Assembly (NCBI RefSeq): GCF_030546745.1
Contig: NZ_JAUOPD010000016.1
Span: 1 to 64,000, forward strand
Reading direction: 5' to 3'
Length of the DNA: 64,000 nucleotides
DNA from: Thalassotalea sp. 1_MG-2023
Lineage (GTDB): Bacteria; Pseudomonadota; Gammaproteobacteria; Enterobacterales; Alteromonadaceae
The notes below the pieces were generated by a model. The model ran no database searches. It saw nothing but the letters and a program-made list of their open reading frames with translations, and was not told the origin of the DNA. The position numbers and the translations under genes are program-made. Positions 54,059 to 63,963 of the stretch are shown here, piece after piece (position 1 is the first letter of the stretch; each line of letters opens with the position of its first letter).

Positions 54059-55018
54059 TTACCGCGCAATGCCGCCGGGTTTAACCCCTTCACGTAAACT
54101 AAAACTATCGCCAACAGAGCCGACAACTACTTGCTTTCTGTTTGATGCTAATAGTCGGCGTAGCGTATAAAGCGAATTAATACCTGTACAATGTGCGCCC
54201 ATCATATTTTGCAAACCAAAATATTTTAACTTATCTGCAGTCCAGGTTAAATGTTTATCATCAGCATTCATCAAATGAAAACCACCTATCGCCGTGGTAA
54301 TTGTTCCTGGATGAATATGCTTAACGATATGTTCCATCGTATTGATAATGCCAGCATGACCACATCCAGAAATCAAAACAAAGCCATCTTTGGTATTGAT
54401 CACTAACGACATATCTTCAGGAATATTATCTTCAATATGACCGTGCGAAGTTTCAATGCGGCCTCGTCCTCCCCAATTTCGTTCGGGATGAACACGTGCA
54501 ACATTACCTGTTAACCAAACACCGGGATAAATTTCTTTAACGCTAGTGTACTCATTAAATACCACGCCTTGTTTTTCTAATGTATTCTTCATTGCCAACA
54601 TACGGTTAGCACGACCAACACGTTTGTTGAAAATACCTTTGCCTACATGCACACGTGAAAGTGCCTTAGAATTTTGTTCGCTAAAATGTGCTCTTAACGT
54701 TTCAAACCCACCGGTATGATCACCATGATTATGACTTAAAATCACATCTTCAACATCTGATAGGTCAATGCGTAGTTCTTTGGCATTTTGCAGCACGGTT
54801 TGTGGCCGATTACCTGTATCGAACAATATTTTACGTCCGTCTACTTCAATAAGTGCAGCATAACCCCACTCACCTATTCCCCGATTTGCTAACATGGTAG
54901 ATAACGTGGTGACTTTTAATTCACTTACCTGATGTAGCTTTACCTCTCTTGCGTTGGCTTGCAGGGAAACTAAAATAAAAAAAGAACAGATTAACGAAAG
55001 TAATAATTGAGACTTCAT
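54059..55018 (-). CDS. Exported MBL-fold metallo-hydrolase (DHPS-like)
   Basis: The 319-residue exported protein has a signal peptide (1-23, ending ANA-R). The metallo-beta-lactamase fold shows the metal motif SHNHGDHTGG, the first Asp in ILFDTGNRPQ and SGCGHAGIINTM, typical of the group related to MptA/dihydropterin synthase-like MBL enzymes (cd07713 type). The C-terminal IGGFHLMNAD and MGAHCTGINS segments hold the later metal ligands. The family's substrates are mostly unknown. Export to the periplasm is unusual for pterin enzymes, so a different substrate is likely. It starts at ATG 55018. Confidence 0.88.
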   Translation of the reverse strand: MKSQLLLSLICSFFILVSLQANAREVKLHQVSELKVTTLSTMLANRGIGEWGYAALIEVDGRKILFDTGNRPQTVLQNAKELRIDLSDVEDVILSHNHGDHTGGFETLRAHFSEQNSKALSRVHVGKGIFNKRVGRANRMLAMKNTLEKQGVVFNEYTSVKEIYPGVWLTGNVARVHPERNWGGRGRIETSHGHIEDNIPEDMSLVINTKDGFVLISGCGHAGIINTMEHIVKHIHPGTITTAIGGFHLMNADDKHLTWTADKLKYFGLQNMMGAHCTGINSLYTLRRLLASNRKQVVVGSVGDSFSLREGVKPGGIAR

Positions 55019-55180
55019 GACGATTCCTTATACCTTTTACTGACATTACGTGTGATTTAATGACACTAGCATTAACGATTAAGTAATATCAAACGTTGGC
55101 CAATTTCACCAAAACAGCCACAAAACCTAACACACCAGAGGTGGCCGTTTATTGTTTTGTGTTTATAGTTATTCTAGCTG

Positions 55181-55846
55181 TTAGGTTTGTTGTATTAATA
55201 AATTAACCCACAAAACCATTACACAAATAAACGCAGCCCAAAAGGTCAACATACGATGAATAATATGATTATACGTTAAGTGAATAAAAGCATGTACGAT
55301 ACGTAAAATAACAAATAGCCAAGCAAATACAGTTGCAACATTACTTTCTATACCAATACTAGGGTCTGTTGATCTTTCGAGATTAAATTTTGTTTGAACT
55401 AAACGCTTTTTGTTCAAGGCGTGAGCAATGACGCATGGTTATTCCATGTAAATTGCGAACAACGATGAAGAAATAGCGTTTAGCTAAACCCAAAGGGCAG
55501 CGTTTTTTGTCATTTATACGTCGTTATTGCTTTTTCATGTGGAATAACCACACATTAATCGCAATGCCTTGTCTAAATACCAATTAACTGCTGCAAAAAT
55601 AAACGCGAAAGATCAACAGACCCTAATATATAAAGTGCTAACGACATAAAATAACGTTGGTATTTCAAACTGATTATTAAAGTTTCGACTAGTTATTGTG
55701 ACAACTTCGGGTATGTTATTACCATCCATTAATTTAAAATACCGTGCACTTATATTACCGCTTTTAACGCTGGAAAAACGAGCTTTCACTGCAAAACAAC
55801 CGACTATAAAAGTTAACAAAACCATTAAGAACATTGGATATAACAT
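55181..55846 (-). pseudogene. MAPEG-family membrane protein gene split by a MITE
   Basis: Two pieces of one gene lie on the minus strand. The N-terminal piece (55846-55625, 74 codons) starts MLYPMFLMVLLTFIVGCFAV and reaches NQFEIPTLFYVVSTLYI. The C-terminal piece (55360-55184 plus stop) continues SIGIESNVATVFAWLFVILR and HAFIHLTYNHIIHRML. The MITE at 55362-55623 and one copy of TA separate them. Removing both restores one frame of 133 codons, the normal MAPEG length, with four membrane helices and the conserved NxFE-P and RxxHxxxH-type motifs. The intact protein would be a membrane-associated eicosanoid/glutathione-metabolism-like protein of unknown bacterial role. As it stands, the MITE brings a stop codon after three foreign residues. 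Confidence 0.85.
55362..55623. mobile_element. MITE of the window's family, 262 bp, composite
   Basis: Perfect ends GGGTCTGTTGATCTTTCG and CGAAAGATCAACAGACCC are flanked on both sides by TA (55360-55361 and 55624-55625). The left half carries the hairpin CATGG-TTATT-CCATG. The right half, read in reverse, matches the copy at 37241 over most of its length and carries TGTGG-TTATT-CCACA. The two halves meet near CCCAAAGGGCAGCG, so it looks like two partial copies joined tail to tail. It is inserted in a MAPEG gene. Short frames inside are not genes. Confidence 0.9.
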
Positions 55847-56315
55847 ACAAACTTCCTAATAAACATAAATATTGAAAACACATAGTTCAGAGATTTAGGA
55901 TTGTACCTGACCCTTTTTATTATTTTCTCACACGAAACCCCTTCACCATCCAGTTTTAAGAAATAAATTTTATGAAATTAATCGATATTGTTTAATTCTG
56001 AACTTCAATAGACATAATAACGCTTCATTTTTTGTTAATAGTTCAACTACCGCAGTCCCGTTCCCGCCAACGACAAAACAAATAATAACTATTTAAATCA
56101 AAAAACTAGGTTTTTTATCAAAAAACTCAATCAATAAAAAAGTAAAATGGTTATTTTATATGCAATTTAATTACTAACAAATATTACCCTCTGTTTGAAA
56201 ATATATTGTATACGGTATACTTTTAAATAAGCAATTTAGAAACATTTGTTTACATAATTGCGAAAAATAAAAGTACTAAAAAACAATAAAACATTAATTT
56301 TACTAGGAGGAAAAG
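55847..56315. other. Gene-free AT-rich stretch with a REP half-site
   Basis: TGTACCTGACCC followed by TTTTT at 55902-55918 matches one arm of the palindrome at 60475-60517 with one base missing. GTATACGGTATAC at 56208-56220 is a short inverted repeat that could be an operator or promoter part for the protease gene. A strong ribosome site, AGGAGG, lies at 56305-56310. Nothing else is recognisable. Confidence 0.5.
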
Positions 56316-58526
56316 ATGAGAATTCGCTCATCCGTATTAATAAAAGGACTTTTTAGTTCTTTATTATTTATGTCATATCAATCAATGAGTAATGAATTAC
56401 CTGATACCTGTGCAACGCAAGGGCCTTCAAACTCAATCAATGACGGTACACCTGTTTGTGTAAGCAATAATGGTACTGCATACCTCAGTTTGGGAGGTGC
56501 AAATTCACACAACAGTGTAGCGATAAGCACAGCGCATGGTACTGGTGACTTAGGTCTATATGTTGGCCAAGGTAATTGGCCAAGCACTGCGGCAAACAGT
56601 AATGCTTACAAATCACTGAATGTAAATACGAATAATGAATGTGTTGTTATTAATAACCCTAGCCAATATTGGCTAATGGTAGCAATAACAGGAACGCGAG
56701 ATGGCGCATCATTAGCTGTTGATTTTGGTGCGAGTACATGTCGAAGTTCAACTGGCAGTAACCCCGGAGGAAATACCGGCTCTTTAGTTGCACCAAATAA
56801 CCTTACAGGTACAGGCAATAGCAACTCCATCAATTTAACTTGGAATGATAATGCTAATAATGAAGATCAATTTGTTATTCAACGATCATCAGCTGGCAGC
56901 TCATGGACAACCATTGCCACCCCTACGGCCAACTCAGAAAGCTACATTGATAGCGGTTTAACAGAAAATACAACTTACTATTACACAATGTACGCTGAAA
57001 ATAGCACGCATAGATCTGGCTGGAGTAATACAACAACCGTGGAAACAACAACAGGATCAACAAACCCTGATCCAAATACCGGTGCGTTGAACGATATTTG
57101 TGCTATTGAAGGCCCAACCACTGTTACATCTTTAAGTGATGGCGTGCCTGTTTGTGTGCCAGCAGCTTCAAAAGGGCATGGTTTTAGTGTTTCTACGTTT
57201 AATCAAAATGTAACAAGCATCGCTTTTAGCACAAAATATGGGTTAGGAAATTTAACTCTTGCTGCTAATGCTAATGGCTGGCCAACATCAGGCGATGACA
57301 GTATTCGTTCTTCAAGCGTTGGAAACACAGAATGTGTGGTTCTAACTCAGCCGAATAATGGTTGGAATAACGTTCGGTTAGAAGGCTTATTTAAAGACGT
57401 TAGCGTAGTTGCAGACTTTAACGCGACAAGTTGCCGTGTTACTCCTGGAGCCGCCGATCCAGGTAATGATGGTTACGATCATAATGGAGTTCATGTGCTG
57501 GTATATCCAATCAGATTTCCAGACCAAGATCTTGAATTTACAAATGCACAAATCAATACAGAAATGCAGATTGCTAAGCAATATTTTACAGAGCAATCTT
57601 ACGGTAATTTTAATTTTACATGGGAAATTAAACCCAAAATAACCATGCCAAATAATCATGATTATTATAATAATGACAAGACATTATGGAACCCTGGCTA
57701 TCGAGAACAACTTGTTAATGCAGGTGTTGACCCTAACTTTCCTGGAGATGGTACCATTATCATGGTAACGGCTCCTCCTGTAGGAACAGAAGGAACATAT
57801 TTCATTAATTCTCAAGCGAGTCCACCGTTGATGGAAATATACACCTATAAAGCTGGTACTATTGCACACGAAACTGGTCATGCCCTAGGTTTGCACCACT
57901 CCATGTCGATAGAAGGTGGTAATAGCATGTTAAACGGTAATGCTAATGACAGCGTGATCAATTATGGTAATGTTTTTGGCCTGATGGGAATGGGAGCTCA
58001 CTCTCTAGAAGAAATGAACCTGATGTACAAAGGTTACTTCAATAATTGGATTAGTGACACTGACGTACCAACCGTAACAACCTCTGGCGTTTATAGGATA
58101 TATGCTTTTGATCACGGTACTGCCGCTGGTCATAATGCACCGGGTAATATCGGACTTAAAATTAAATCTGGTGACGGTGAAAAAACCTTTTGGGTTGAAT
58201 ACAGAACGATGCAAAAAAGTGAAGTAAATACTGCTCCTGAATATCAATTACGCACACCTTTATTGCAAAATGGTATCTCAATCAACTTACAAAACTACAT
58301 GGATAATAATGAAGCCCCTTGGTATAACCACAATTCATTATTGTTAGACTCAACGCCTAACTCGCGTAGTTCAAGCTGGGCATTAGAAGACTTTAATGAC
58401 GCTCCTTTACAGATAAATCACACCTTTTCAGACCCCTGGAATGGATTTACTCTATACCCTGTCGATAAAGGCGGTGTATTAGGTACTGCAGGCGCTTGGA
58501 TTGAAGTACAAGTGACTATCCACTAG
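56316..58526 (+). CDS. Secreted metzincin metalloprotease with N-terminal PPC-like and FN3 domains
   Basis: The 736-residue exported protease has a signal peptide (1-25). Two related PPC-like beta domains (about 28-135 and 255-370; both start with a Cys-containing stretch and GVPVCV or GTPVCV) flank a fibronectin type III domain (about 150-240, INLTWNDNANNEDQF). The catalytic domain (about 375-736) has the metzincin zinc site HETGHALGLHH (His518, His522, His528, Glu519) and a Met-turn at Met557 (GLMGMG). PPC domains usually sit at the C-terminus of secreted proteases and are removed on maturation; here they are N-terminal and doubled. The family resembles M6/gametolysin-like enzymes but the subfamily is unsure. 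ATG 56316 follows AGGAGG. Confidence 0.9.
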   Translation: MRIRSSVLIKGLFSSLLFMSYQSMSNELPDTCATQGPSNSINDGTPVCVSNNGTAYLSLGGANSHNSVAISTAHGTGDLGLYVGQGNWPSTAANSNAYKSLNVNTNNECVVINNPSQYWLMVAITGTRDGASLAVDFGASTCRSSTGSNPGGNTGSLVAPNNLTGTGNSNSINLTWNDNANNEDQFVIQRSSAGSSWTTIATPTANSESYIDSGLTENTTYYYTMYAENSTHRSGWSNTTTVETTTGSTNPDPNTGALNDICAIEGPTTVTSLSDGVPVCVPAASKGHGFSVSTFNQNVTSIAFSTKYGLGNLTLAANANGWPTSGDDSIRSSSVGNTECVVLTQPNNGWNNVRLEGLFKDVSVVADFNATSCRVTPGAADPGNDGYDHNGVHVLVYPIRFPDQDLEFTNAQINTEMQIAKQYFTEQSYGNFNFTWEIKPKITMPNNHDYYNNDKTLWNPGYREQLVNAGVDPNFPGDGTIIMVTAPPVGTEGTYFINSQASPPLMEIYTYKAGTIAHETGHALGLHHSMSIEGGNSMLNGNANDSVINYGNVFGLMGMGAHSLEEMNLMYKGYFNNWISDTDVPTVTTSGVYRIYAFDHGTAAGHNAPGNIGLKIKSGDGEKTFWVEYRTMQKSEVNTAPEYQLRTPLLQNGISINLQNYMDNNEAPWYNHNSLLLDSTPNSRSSSWALEDFNDAPLQINHTFSDPWNGFTLYPVDKGGVLGTAGAWIEVQVTIH

Positions 58527-58533
58527 TATTAAT

Positions 58534-58580
58534 AGAGGCAGAAACTGTTTAGACAATCTATAATAGTTTCTCGCCTCTTT
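58534..58580 (+). terminator. Terminator of the metzincin gene
   Basis: The stem pairs AGAGGCAGAAACT with AGTTTCTCGCCTCT (one bulge) and is followed by TTCTTTT, 8 bp after the stop codon. Confidence 0.8.
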
Positions 58581-58700
58581 CTTTTAGTATAAAACGTAAA
58601 TTACCGATCAACTCAGGCTTGTATACGCCTTAACCTACACTAACACTTTCGTAAAAAAACCAGTAACGAGTTCAAAACTAAGAGTGATTTATTGAGAGCT

Positions 58701-59060
58701 TTATTGTTCGACATATTTAAATGTGTTCGCACCATCAAAATATCTAGTATTAACTGCTTTAAGAATATCTGGGTTTACCATTCTAGTATTTATTGCAACT
58801 CTATTTGTTCCATCATCTCGTGTTTGTGTGTAATGAGTGATACAACCGCAAAACGAACATGAGTGGTACGAACGTAGTTTATTACCCCATAGATATACTG
58901 CATTATTCGATTCTTGTTTTATTATTACTTGATTCGCTGTGTAATATGCCCACAAAGCACCAATACGATAACACATAGAACAATTACAACTTGTTATTGA
59001 TTCTGGTAATTTATTTGTGGTTATTGCTATATTTCCACAATGGCAAGTCGCTTCGATCAT
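58701..59060 (-). CDS. GFA/CENP-V family zinc protein
   Basis: The 119-residue cytoplasmic protein has the GFA (glutathione-dependent formaldehyde-activating enzyme-like) zinc pattern: CHCG at 7-10, CNCSMC near 30-35, and SCSFCGC near 70. The tail VAINTRMVNPDIL is typical. Most GFA proteins have no proven substrate and only some act on S-hydroxymethylglutathione. It starts at ATG 59060. No formaldehyde pathway genes are beside it. Confidence 0.9.
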   Translation of the reverse strand: MIEATCHCGNIAITTNKLPESITSCNCSMCYRIGALWAYYTANQVIIKQESNNAVYLWGNKLRSYHSCSFCGCITHYTQTRDDGTNRVAINTRMVNPDILKAVNTRYFDGANTFKYVEQ

Positions 59061-59142
59061 GTCGTCTCCTCGTTCTTATAACACCTCATGAAGGCGAGCC
59101 ACCTTTTGGCGTCACCTTTACTGGAATGATACTTGGTTCTGG

Positions 59143-60030
59143 CTAATGCTGAAATATCGCTTTTCTACCATGAGAGATAATCTTTTGTACTGAAGAACCA
59201 TCCTTATTCATCATATAAATATGTGACTCTTTATCTTTATTGGACGATGAAAAAATTATTTTAGCACCATCAGGTGACCAAGATGGATGCCAATTACCCG
59301 CATTATTAAATGTTAATCGTTTTTGATCAGAGCCATCTATATTCATTACATAAATTTCATAATGTTCATCTCTGTTCGACATAAAAGTGATTTGTTTACC
59401 ATCAGGAGAAACGTCTGGATGCCATTCTTCTGCTGCATTATCTGTCAAGTGGATAACGTTGCTTCCATCTATATCAGCTATGCTAATCTCACTTTTTCTA
59501 TCTTTATGTTCAGAAGAAAAGACTATCTTCCCATCTGGAGTAAAATAAGGGTTACTTCCTTTTAATGACTTTATTTGAGTCTTTTCGCTACCATCTGGAT
59601 TCATTATCCAAATTTCTGCCTGCCAAACACCTTCCGAATCTTTGTATTCTCTTGCAAACGCAATTTTTTGGCCATCAGGAGTCCATGCAGGTGCACTATC
59701 CCATTTATTTTTAGCATGAGTTAATCGTTCAATATTCGTACCATCAATGTGCATTGTGTGAATAGACCAAGTCTTTCCGCCATCAAAATATAAGCGAAAA
59801 GCAAATGTGTTTCCGTCAGGTGACAAAGCTAAGTAATCACCTTCGGTATTGATGCTTTTAATATTTGCTTTACCTTCTTTATCACTTGAATAAATTTTTA
59901 CTACTCCCTTTGAAGTATAGGCAATGGTATAAGGGCTATCGAGCACTTGAACATCATCTTGGGCGTGACTTTCGCCACTCATTATCAACAGAGATAGTAA
60001 CAAAGGTATGGAAAGGTAAGTCGGTTTCAT
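59143..60030 (-). CDS. Exported TolB-like PD40 beta-propeller protein
   Basis: The 295-residue protein has a signal peptide (1-23, ending HAQ) and about six PD40 (WD40-like) blades: LALSPDGNTFAFRLY, PAWTPDGQKIAFAREY, PYFTPDGKIVFSSEHK, PDVSPDGKQITFMSNR and PSWSPDGAKIIFSSSN. Almost the whole mature protein is propeller. It lacks the N-terminal TolB domain, so it is not TolB itself. Likely a periplasmic or surface binding protein; the partner is unknown. It starts at ATG 60030. Confidence 0.9.
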   Translation of the reverse strand: MKPTYLSIPLLLSLLIMSGESHAQDDVQVLDSPYTIAYTSKGVVKIYSSDKEGKANIKSINTEGDYLALSPDGNTFAFRLYFDGGKTWSIHTMHIDGTNIERLTHAKNKWDSAPAWTPDGQKIAFAREYKDSEGVWQAEIWIMNPDGSEKTQIKSLKGSNPYFTPDGKIVFSSEHKDRKSEISIADIDGSNVIHLTDNAAEEWHPDVSPDGKQITFMSNRDEHYEIYVMNIDGSDQKRLTFNNAGNWHPSWSPDGAKIIFSSSNKDKESHIYMMNKDGSSVQKIISHGRKAIFQH

Positions 60031-60474
60031 AAATTTTTCCTTTTTTGAAGCCAGCGAATTATTTTGTTTAGTTTAAATACGTTAATTAAGCGCTCAATTT
60101 ACCCGAACTGTGCTTAGAATACCTGACACTCTTATGACTTTTAGATGATTTTTCACTGACAACGCTCAAGAAGTTATTAAGCACAGATAACCCTAGATTA
60201 ACGATTTAGCAGATGATGGCGTGACGCTCAGGAACGCAAACAGTATGGCATAAGCTGACATCCCTTATTTGGATTTCCCATACATAACTGGACATCAAAT
60301 GATGTTACATTTTAATATCAACTAAAGGGTTGTTCAGCAAAGGAAAACGAGATACCCAAGAGTTTAAAATTTAAGCAATTAAATAACTCACAGAACGTGG
60401 CCATTCATTTTGAGTAAAAGCTATTACAGGAAGCAAAAAAGAAAGAGAAAACCTCACAATACGATAATCATGAA
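60031..60474. other. Gene-free stretch, possibly decayed mobile DNA
   Basis: There is no supported frame. Base composition changes in the middle (around 60195-60260, a stretch richer in G and C than its surroundings). With the palindrome that follows, this may be the remains of a REP-associated element, but I cannot identify a transposase. Confidence 0.35.
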
Positions 60475-60517
60475 AAAAGGGGTCAGGTACATTTACTAAT
60501 TGTACCTGACCCCTTTT
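60475..60517. repeat. REP-like palindrome, also terminator of kdsA
   Basis: AAAAGGGGTCAGGTACA and TGTACCTGACCCCTTTT are perfect 17-bp arms with a 9-base loop. The GGGGTCAGGTACA sequence is one I associate with REP elements handled by REP-associated tyrosine transposases in gammaproteobacteria. It lies 35 bp after the kdsA stop codon, with a T run on the minus strand, so it can also end kdsA transcription. Confidence 0.7.
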
Positions 60518-60551
60518 GTTGTGCTTAACCCTTTTTAGTTTAGGATTTAAT

Positions 60552-61403
<852 letters not shown>

Positions 61404-61414
61404 CTAATATTTAC

Positions 61415-62686
61415 TTAAGCCACTGCTTGTAAAAATTGACCACATAACCATGCCATATATGTACCTAAGGTATAACCTAATACTGCCAATAAAACACCGA
61501 CCGGAGCAAGTGAAGGGTGGAATGCAGAGGCAACAATCGGCGCCGATGCAGCACCACCAACATTGGCTTGGCTACCTATCGCCATATAAAATAAAGGCGC
61601 TTTAATTAATTTCGCTACTAACAACATTAATGAAGCATGAATAATCATCCAAATTGCACCAATTACAAAATAGAGTGGCGTGTCCATGATCATTCTCACA
61701 TCCATTTTCATACCAATAGTTGCTATTAATACGTATAAAAATGCACTGCCTACTTTAGAAGCACCTGCCCCCTCTAGATTGCGCACTTTGGTGAAAGAAA
61801 GAATAATACCCACGGTACTGGCAAAGATGACCATCCAGAAAAACTTACTGTGAAAACTAAACTTTCCTAAGCTGGGATGATTCTCAACAAAATACGGTGT
61901 AACAATATCTGCAAACAAATGCGCAAAGCCCGTTACACCTAAGCCAACAGCGACAATAATCATTAAATCAGCTAGGCTTGGAATGCGTGAATGTTTCGCA
62001 TGAAATTGCTCAACTTTTTCTTTAAGTTCATTAATTGCGCTTACATCTGCACCTGATTTTTTATCGATAGATGCTGCTCTTCCTGACATAATAAGCAGCA
62101 CTGCCATCCATAAATTAGCCACGATAACATCAACCGTTACCATGGTTGAGAAAATAGCGTCACCTGCCCCATAAATTTCTTTCATCGCCGCTTGGTTTGC
62201 ACTGCCACCAATCCAGCTCCCGGCAACCGTTGTCATACCACGCCATGCAGCTTCTGGCCCTGATACGCCTATTAGCTCTGGCACAACGGCTGATACGATC
62301 AATAACGCTATCGGACCACCGATAACAATACCTACCGTACCGGTAAAAAATAAAATAATCGCCTTACTGCCCAAACGTTTGATTGCTTTAATATCAATAC
62401 TAATAGTGAGCAACACTAAACAGGCTGGTAGTAAGTATCGTGAAGCAACATAATAAAGGTTTGAGTCTTCACCGCGAATAATATCAAATGTATTCAATAA
62501 TGAGGGCAAGAAGTAACAAAGTAATACGGCAGGAACTACGCCATAAAACTTTTTCCAAAACGGCGATTGGCTATTTGACGTATAAAATACCCAACCTAAC
62601 ATTAAGGCAAAAATACCCAGAATAGTTGCGTCGTTTGTTAATAATGGTGCATGAGCAGCATCTGCTACTGTAGGATCGGCAAACAT
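61415..62686 (-). CDS. DUF819 family membrane protein
   Basis: The 423-residue polytopic protein has about twelve hydrophobic helices and the DUF819 blocks AAWRGMTTVAGSWIGGSANQAA and IGSQANVGGAASAPIVASAF, two inverted-like Gly-rich repeats typical of ion/solute symporter folds. The substrate is unknown. It sits between sirB1 (42 bp) and kdsA (20 bp) on the same strand and is probably cotranscribed with both. This breaks the usual sirB1-kdsA adjacency. ATG 62686. Confidence 0.92.
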   Translation of the reverse strand: MFADPTVADAAHAPLLTNDATILGIFALMLGWVFYTSNSQSPFWKKFYGVVPAVLLCYFLPSLLNTFDIIRGEDSNLYYVASRYLLPACLVLLTISIDIKAIKRLGSKAIILFFTGTVGIVIGGPIALLIVSAVVPELIGVSGPEAAWRGMTTVAGSWIGGSANQAAMKEIYGAGDAIFSTMVTVDVIVANLWMAVLLIMSGRAASIDKKSGADVSAINELKEKVEQFHAKHSRIPSLADLMIIVAVGLGVTGFAHLFADIVTPYFVENHPSLGKFSFHSKFFWMVIFASTVGIILSFTKVRNLEGAGASKVGSAFLYVLIATIGMKMDVRMIMDTPLYFVIGAIWMIIHASLMLLVAKLIKAPLFYMAIGSQANVGGAASAPIVASAFHPSLAPVGVLLAVLGYTLGTYMAWLCGQFLQAVA

Positions 62687-62728
62687 AATTAATCTCCAAT
62701 TTGTTTGTCTTATTATTTTTTATGGCGA

Positions 62729-63535
62729 TTAGTGTAACACGGTCTCGCCTAAGTTTATGTTATCGAGTTGTAACTTTAACAATTGCGCTGCAGGATCTTT
62801 AGGGCATTGCTCAACAAAGTACTGATAATCATCATAAGCAACTTTAAAGCAGTCAAGTTGGTGCAGTAAAAAACCTCTATCGCGTCTTTCAAAAGGGTCC
62901 TCTGGCTTAATTGCTAACAATAAATCAACACATTTTAACGCCTGATCAAATTTTGCTTCGCTTATTAGGCTATTTTTTAATAATGTTAAATGCTCAACGA
63001 TAGTACTGCTTTTATCCATTGGTTCTAAATATTTACTATGAGGCTCATTAGGTAAACCGTCTAATCGTCTATCTAATTCTTCCCAATTCAATGACTCGCC
63101 AGTAATAGGGTCAAAAATAATTGAATAAACATCATCACATATAATTCTAACCATCACGCTTTCAGGGACATAAACAATTTCAGCCTCTAACTGACAGCGA
63201 TTAATAATGTGTAGAATTACGGCGGCTTTGACCACAGGAGACAATATTCTGTGTGCAATTGCGCTTTCAATAACACAGGAAAGAACAGGCCAGGCAGCAC
63301 GTTGTTTATCGATAAATAACTCATCAACATACAACGCATTGATTAAACATTCAGCTTGAGCCATTGTGTCATCTATACCCTCAATAGCGTCTTGGCAGGT
63401 TTCTATAACGGGCGCAATGACACGTTCGAATTGGTTACTAGCGTGTTTGTCAAAAACATACTTTTCAATTAAAACCAACAATGAAAATAAATCACTTTGT
63501 TCAGAACAAATTTCTGACAACAACAAATCATTCAT
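62729..63535 (-). CDS. sirB1: SirB1-family protein (transglutaminase-like and TPR)
   Basis: The 268-residue soluble protein has an N-terminal transglutaminase-like SirB1 domain (about 30-185; VIETCQDAIEGIDDTMAQAE and a degenerate active site) and a C-terminal TPR-like part (about 190-260; SEAKFDQALKCVDLLLAIKP, DRGFLLHQLDCFKVAYDDYQ). The function is not known; the name comes from an old Salmonella regulatory link. It is 62 bp behind sirB2, the conserved order. ATG 63535. Confidence 0.9.
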   Translation of the reverse strand: MNDLLLSEICSEQSDLFSLLVLIEKYVFDKHASNQFERVIAPVIETCQDAIEGIDDTMAQAECLINALYVDELFIDKQRAAWPVLSCVIESAIAHRILSPVVKAAVILHIINRCQLEAEIVYVPESVMVRIICDDVYSIIFDPITGESLNWEELDRRLDGLPNEPHSKYLEPMDKSSTIVEHLTLLKNSLISEAKFDQALKCVDLLLAIKPEDPFERRDRGFLLHQLDCFKVAYDDYQYFVEQCPKDPAAQLLKLQLDNINLGETVLH

Positions 63536-63597
63536 TAAATTTACTTTTATCCTATTAAAACTTACGGGCGCAATATTTAAAAAAAGCGGTTATACGG

Positions 63598-63963
63598 CTA
63601 AAACAAAATATTGTCTTTAGTTAACGCCAAACGTACTACAAGCACTATCCAGCCAATTGCACCGAGATAACCTACAAATTGCATCAAGCGATTTCTCGCT
63701 AACTTTAAGGTGTAATAAGCAGTAAAAATATAGGCAACTACTGCTAATAACTTCTCAGCTAACCAAGTATGCTCTAACGGATTCCAGCCAACTTGAACCA
63801 TTAAAACAACACCAAAAATCAATAACAAAGTATCTACGGCATGAGGCGTAACTTTTACCCATTTTTTGTCTAACTGCTTAGAGCCTATTAGTGTCCATAC
63901 AAAACGAATGGTGAATAACGAAATACTGATCGCCGCCAATGTCATATGTAAATGCTTAAACAT
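63598..63963 (-). CDS. sirB2: SirB2-family membrane protein
   Basis: The 121-residue protein has four membrane helices and the SirB2 marks HLHMTLAAISISLFTIRFVW, PHAVDTLLLIFGVVLM and MQFVGYLGAIGWIVLVV. The function is unknown. AAGGAAATTATAC precedes ATG 63963. In related genomes prmC lies just upstream of sirB2; here that position falls beyond the window edge. Confidence 0.93.
   Translation of the reverse strand: MFKHLHMTLAAISISLFTIRFVWTLIGSKQLDKKWVKVTPHAVDTLLLIFGVVLMVQVGWNPLEHTWLAEKLLAVVAYIFTAYYTLKLARNRLMQFVGYLGAIGWIVLVVRLALTKDNILF

Noticed and set aside
55181..55417. Open frame of 78 codons as a separate gene
   Set aside because: Its first 19 codons lie in the MITE end; the rest is the C-terminal half of the split MAPEG gene.
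59143..60030. TolB of the Tol-Pal system
   Set aside because: It lacks the N-terminal TolB domain and there are no tol or pal genes beside it.
60031..60474. Transposase remnant
   Set aside because: No frame or motif of a transposase could be recognised on either strand.
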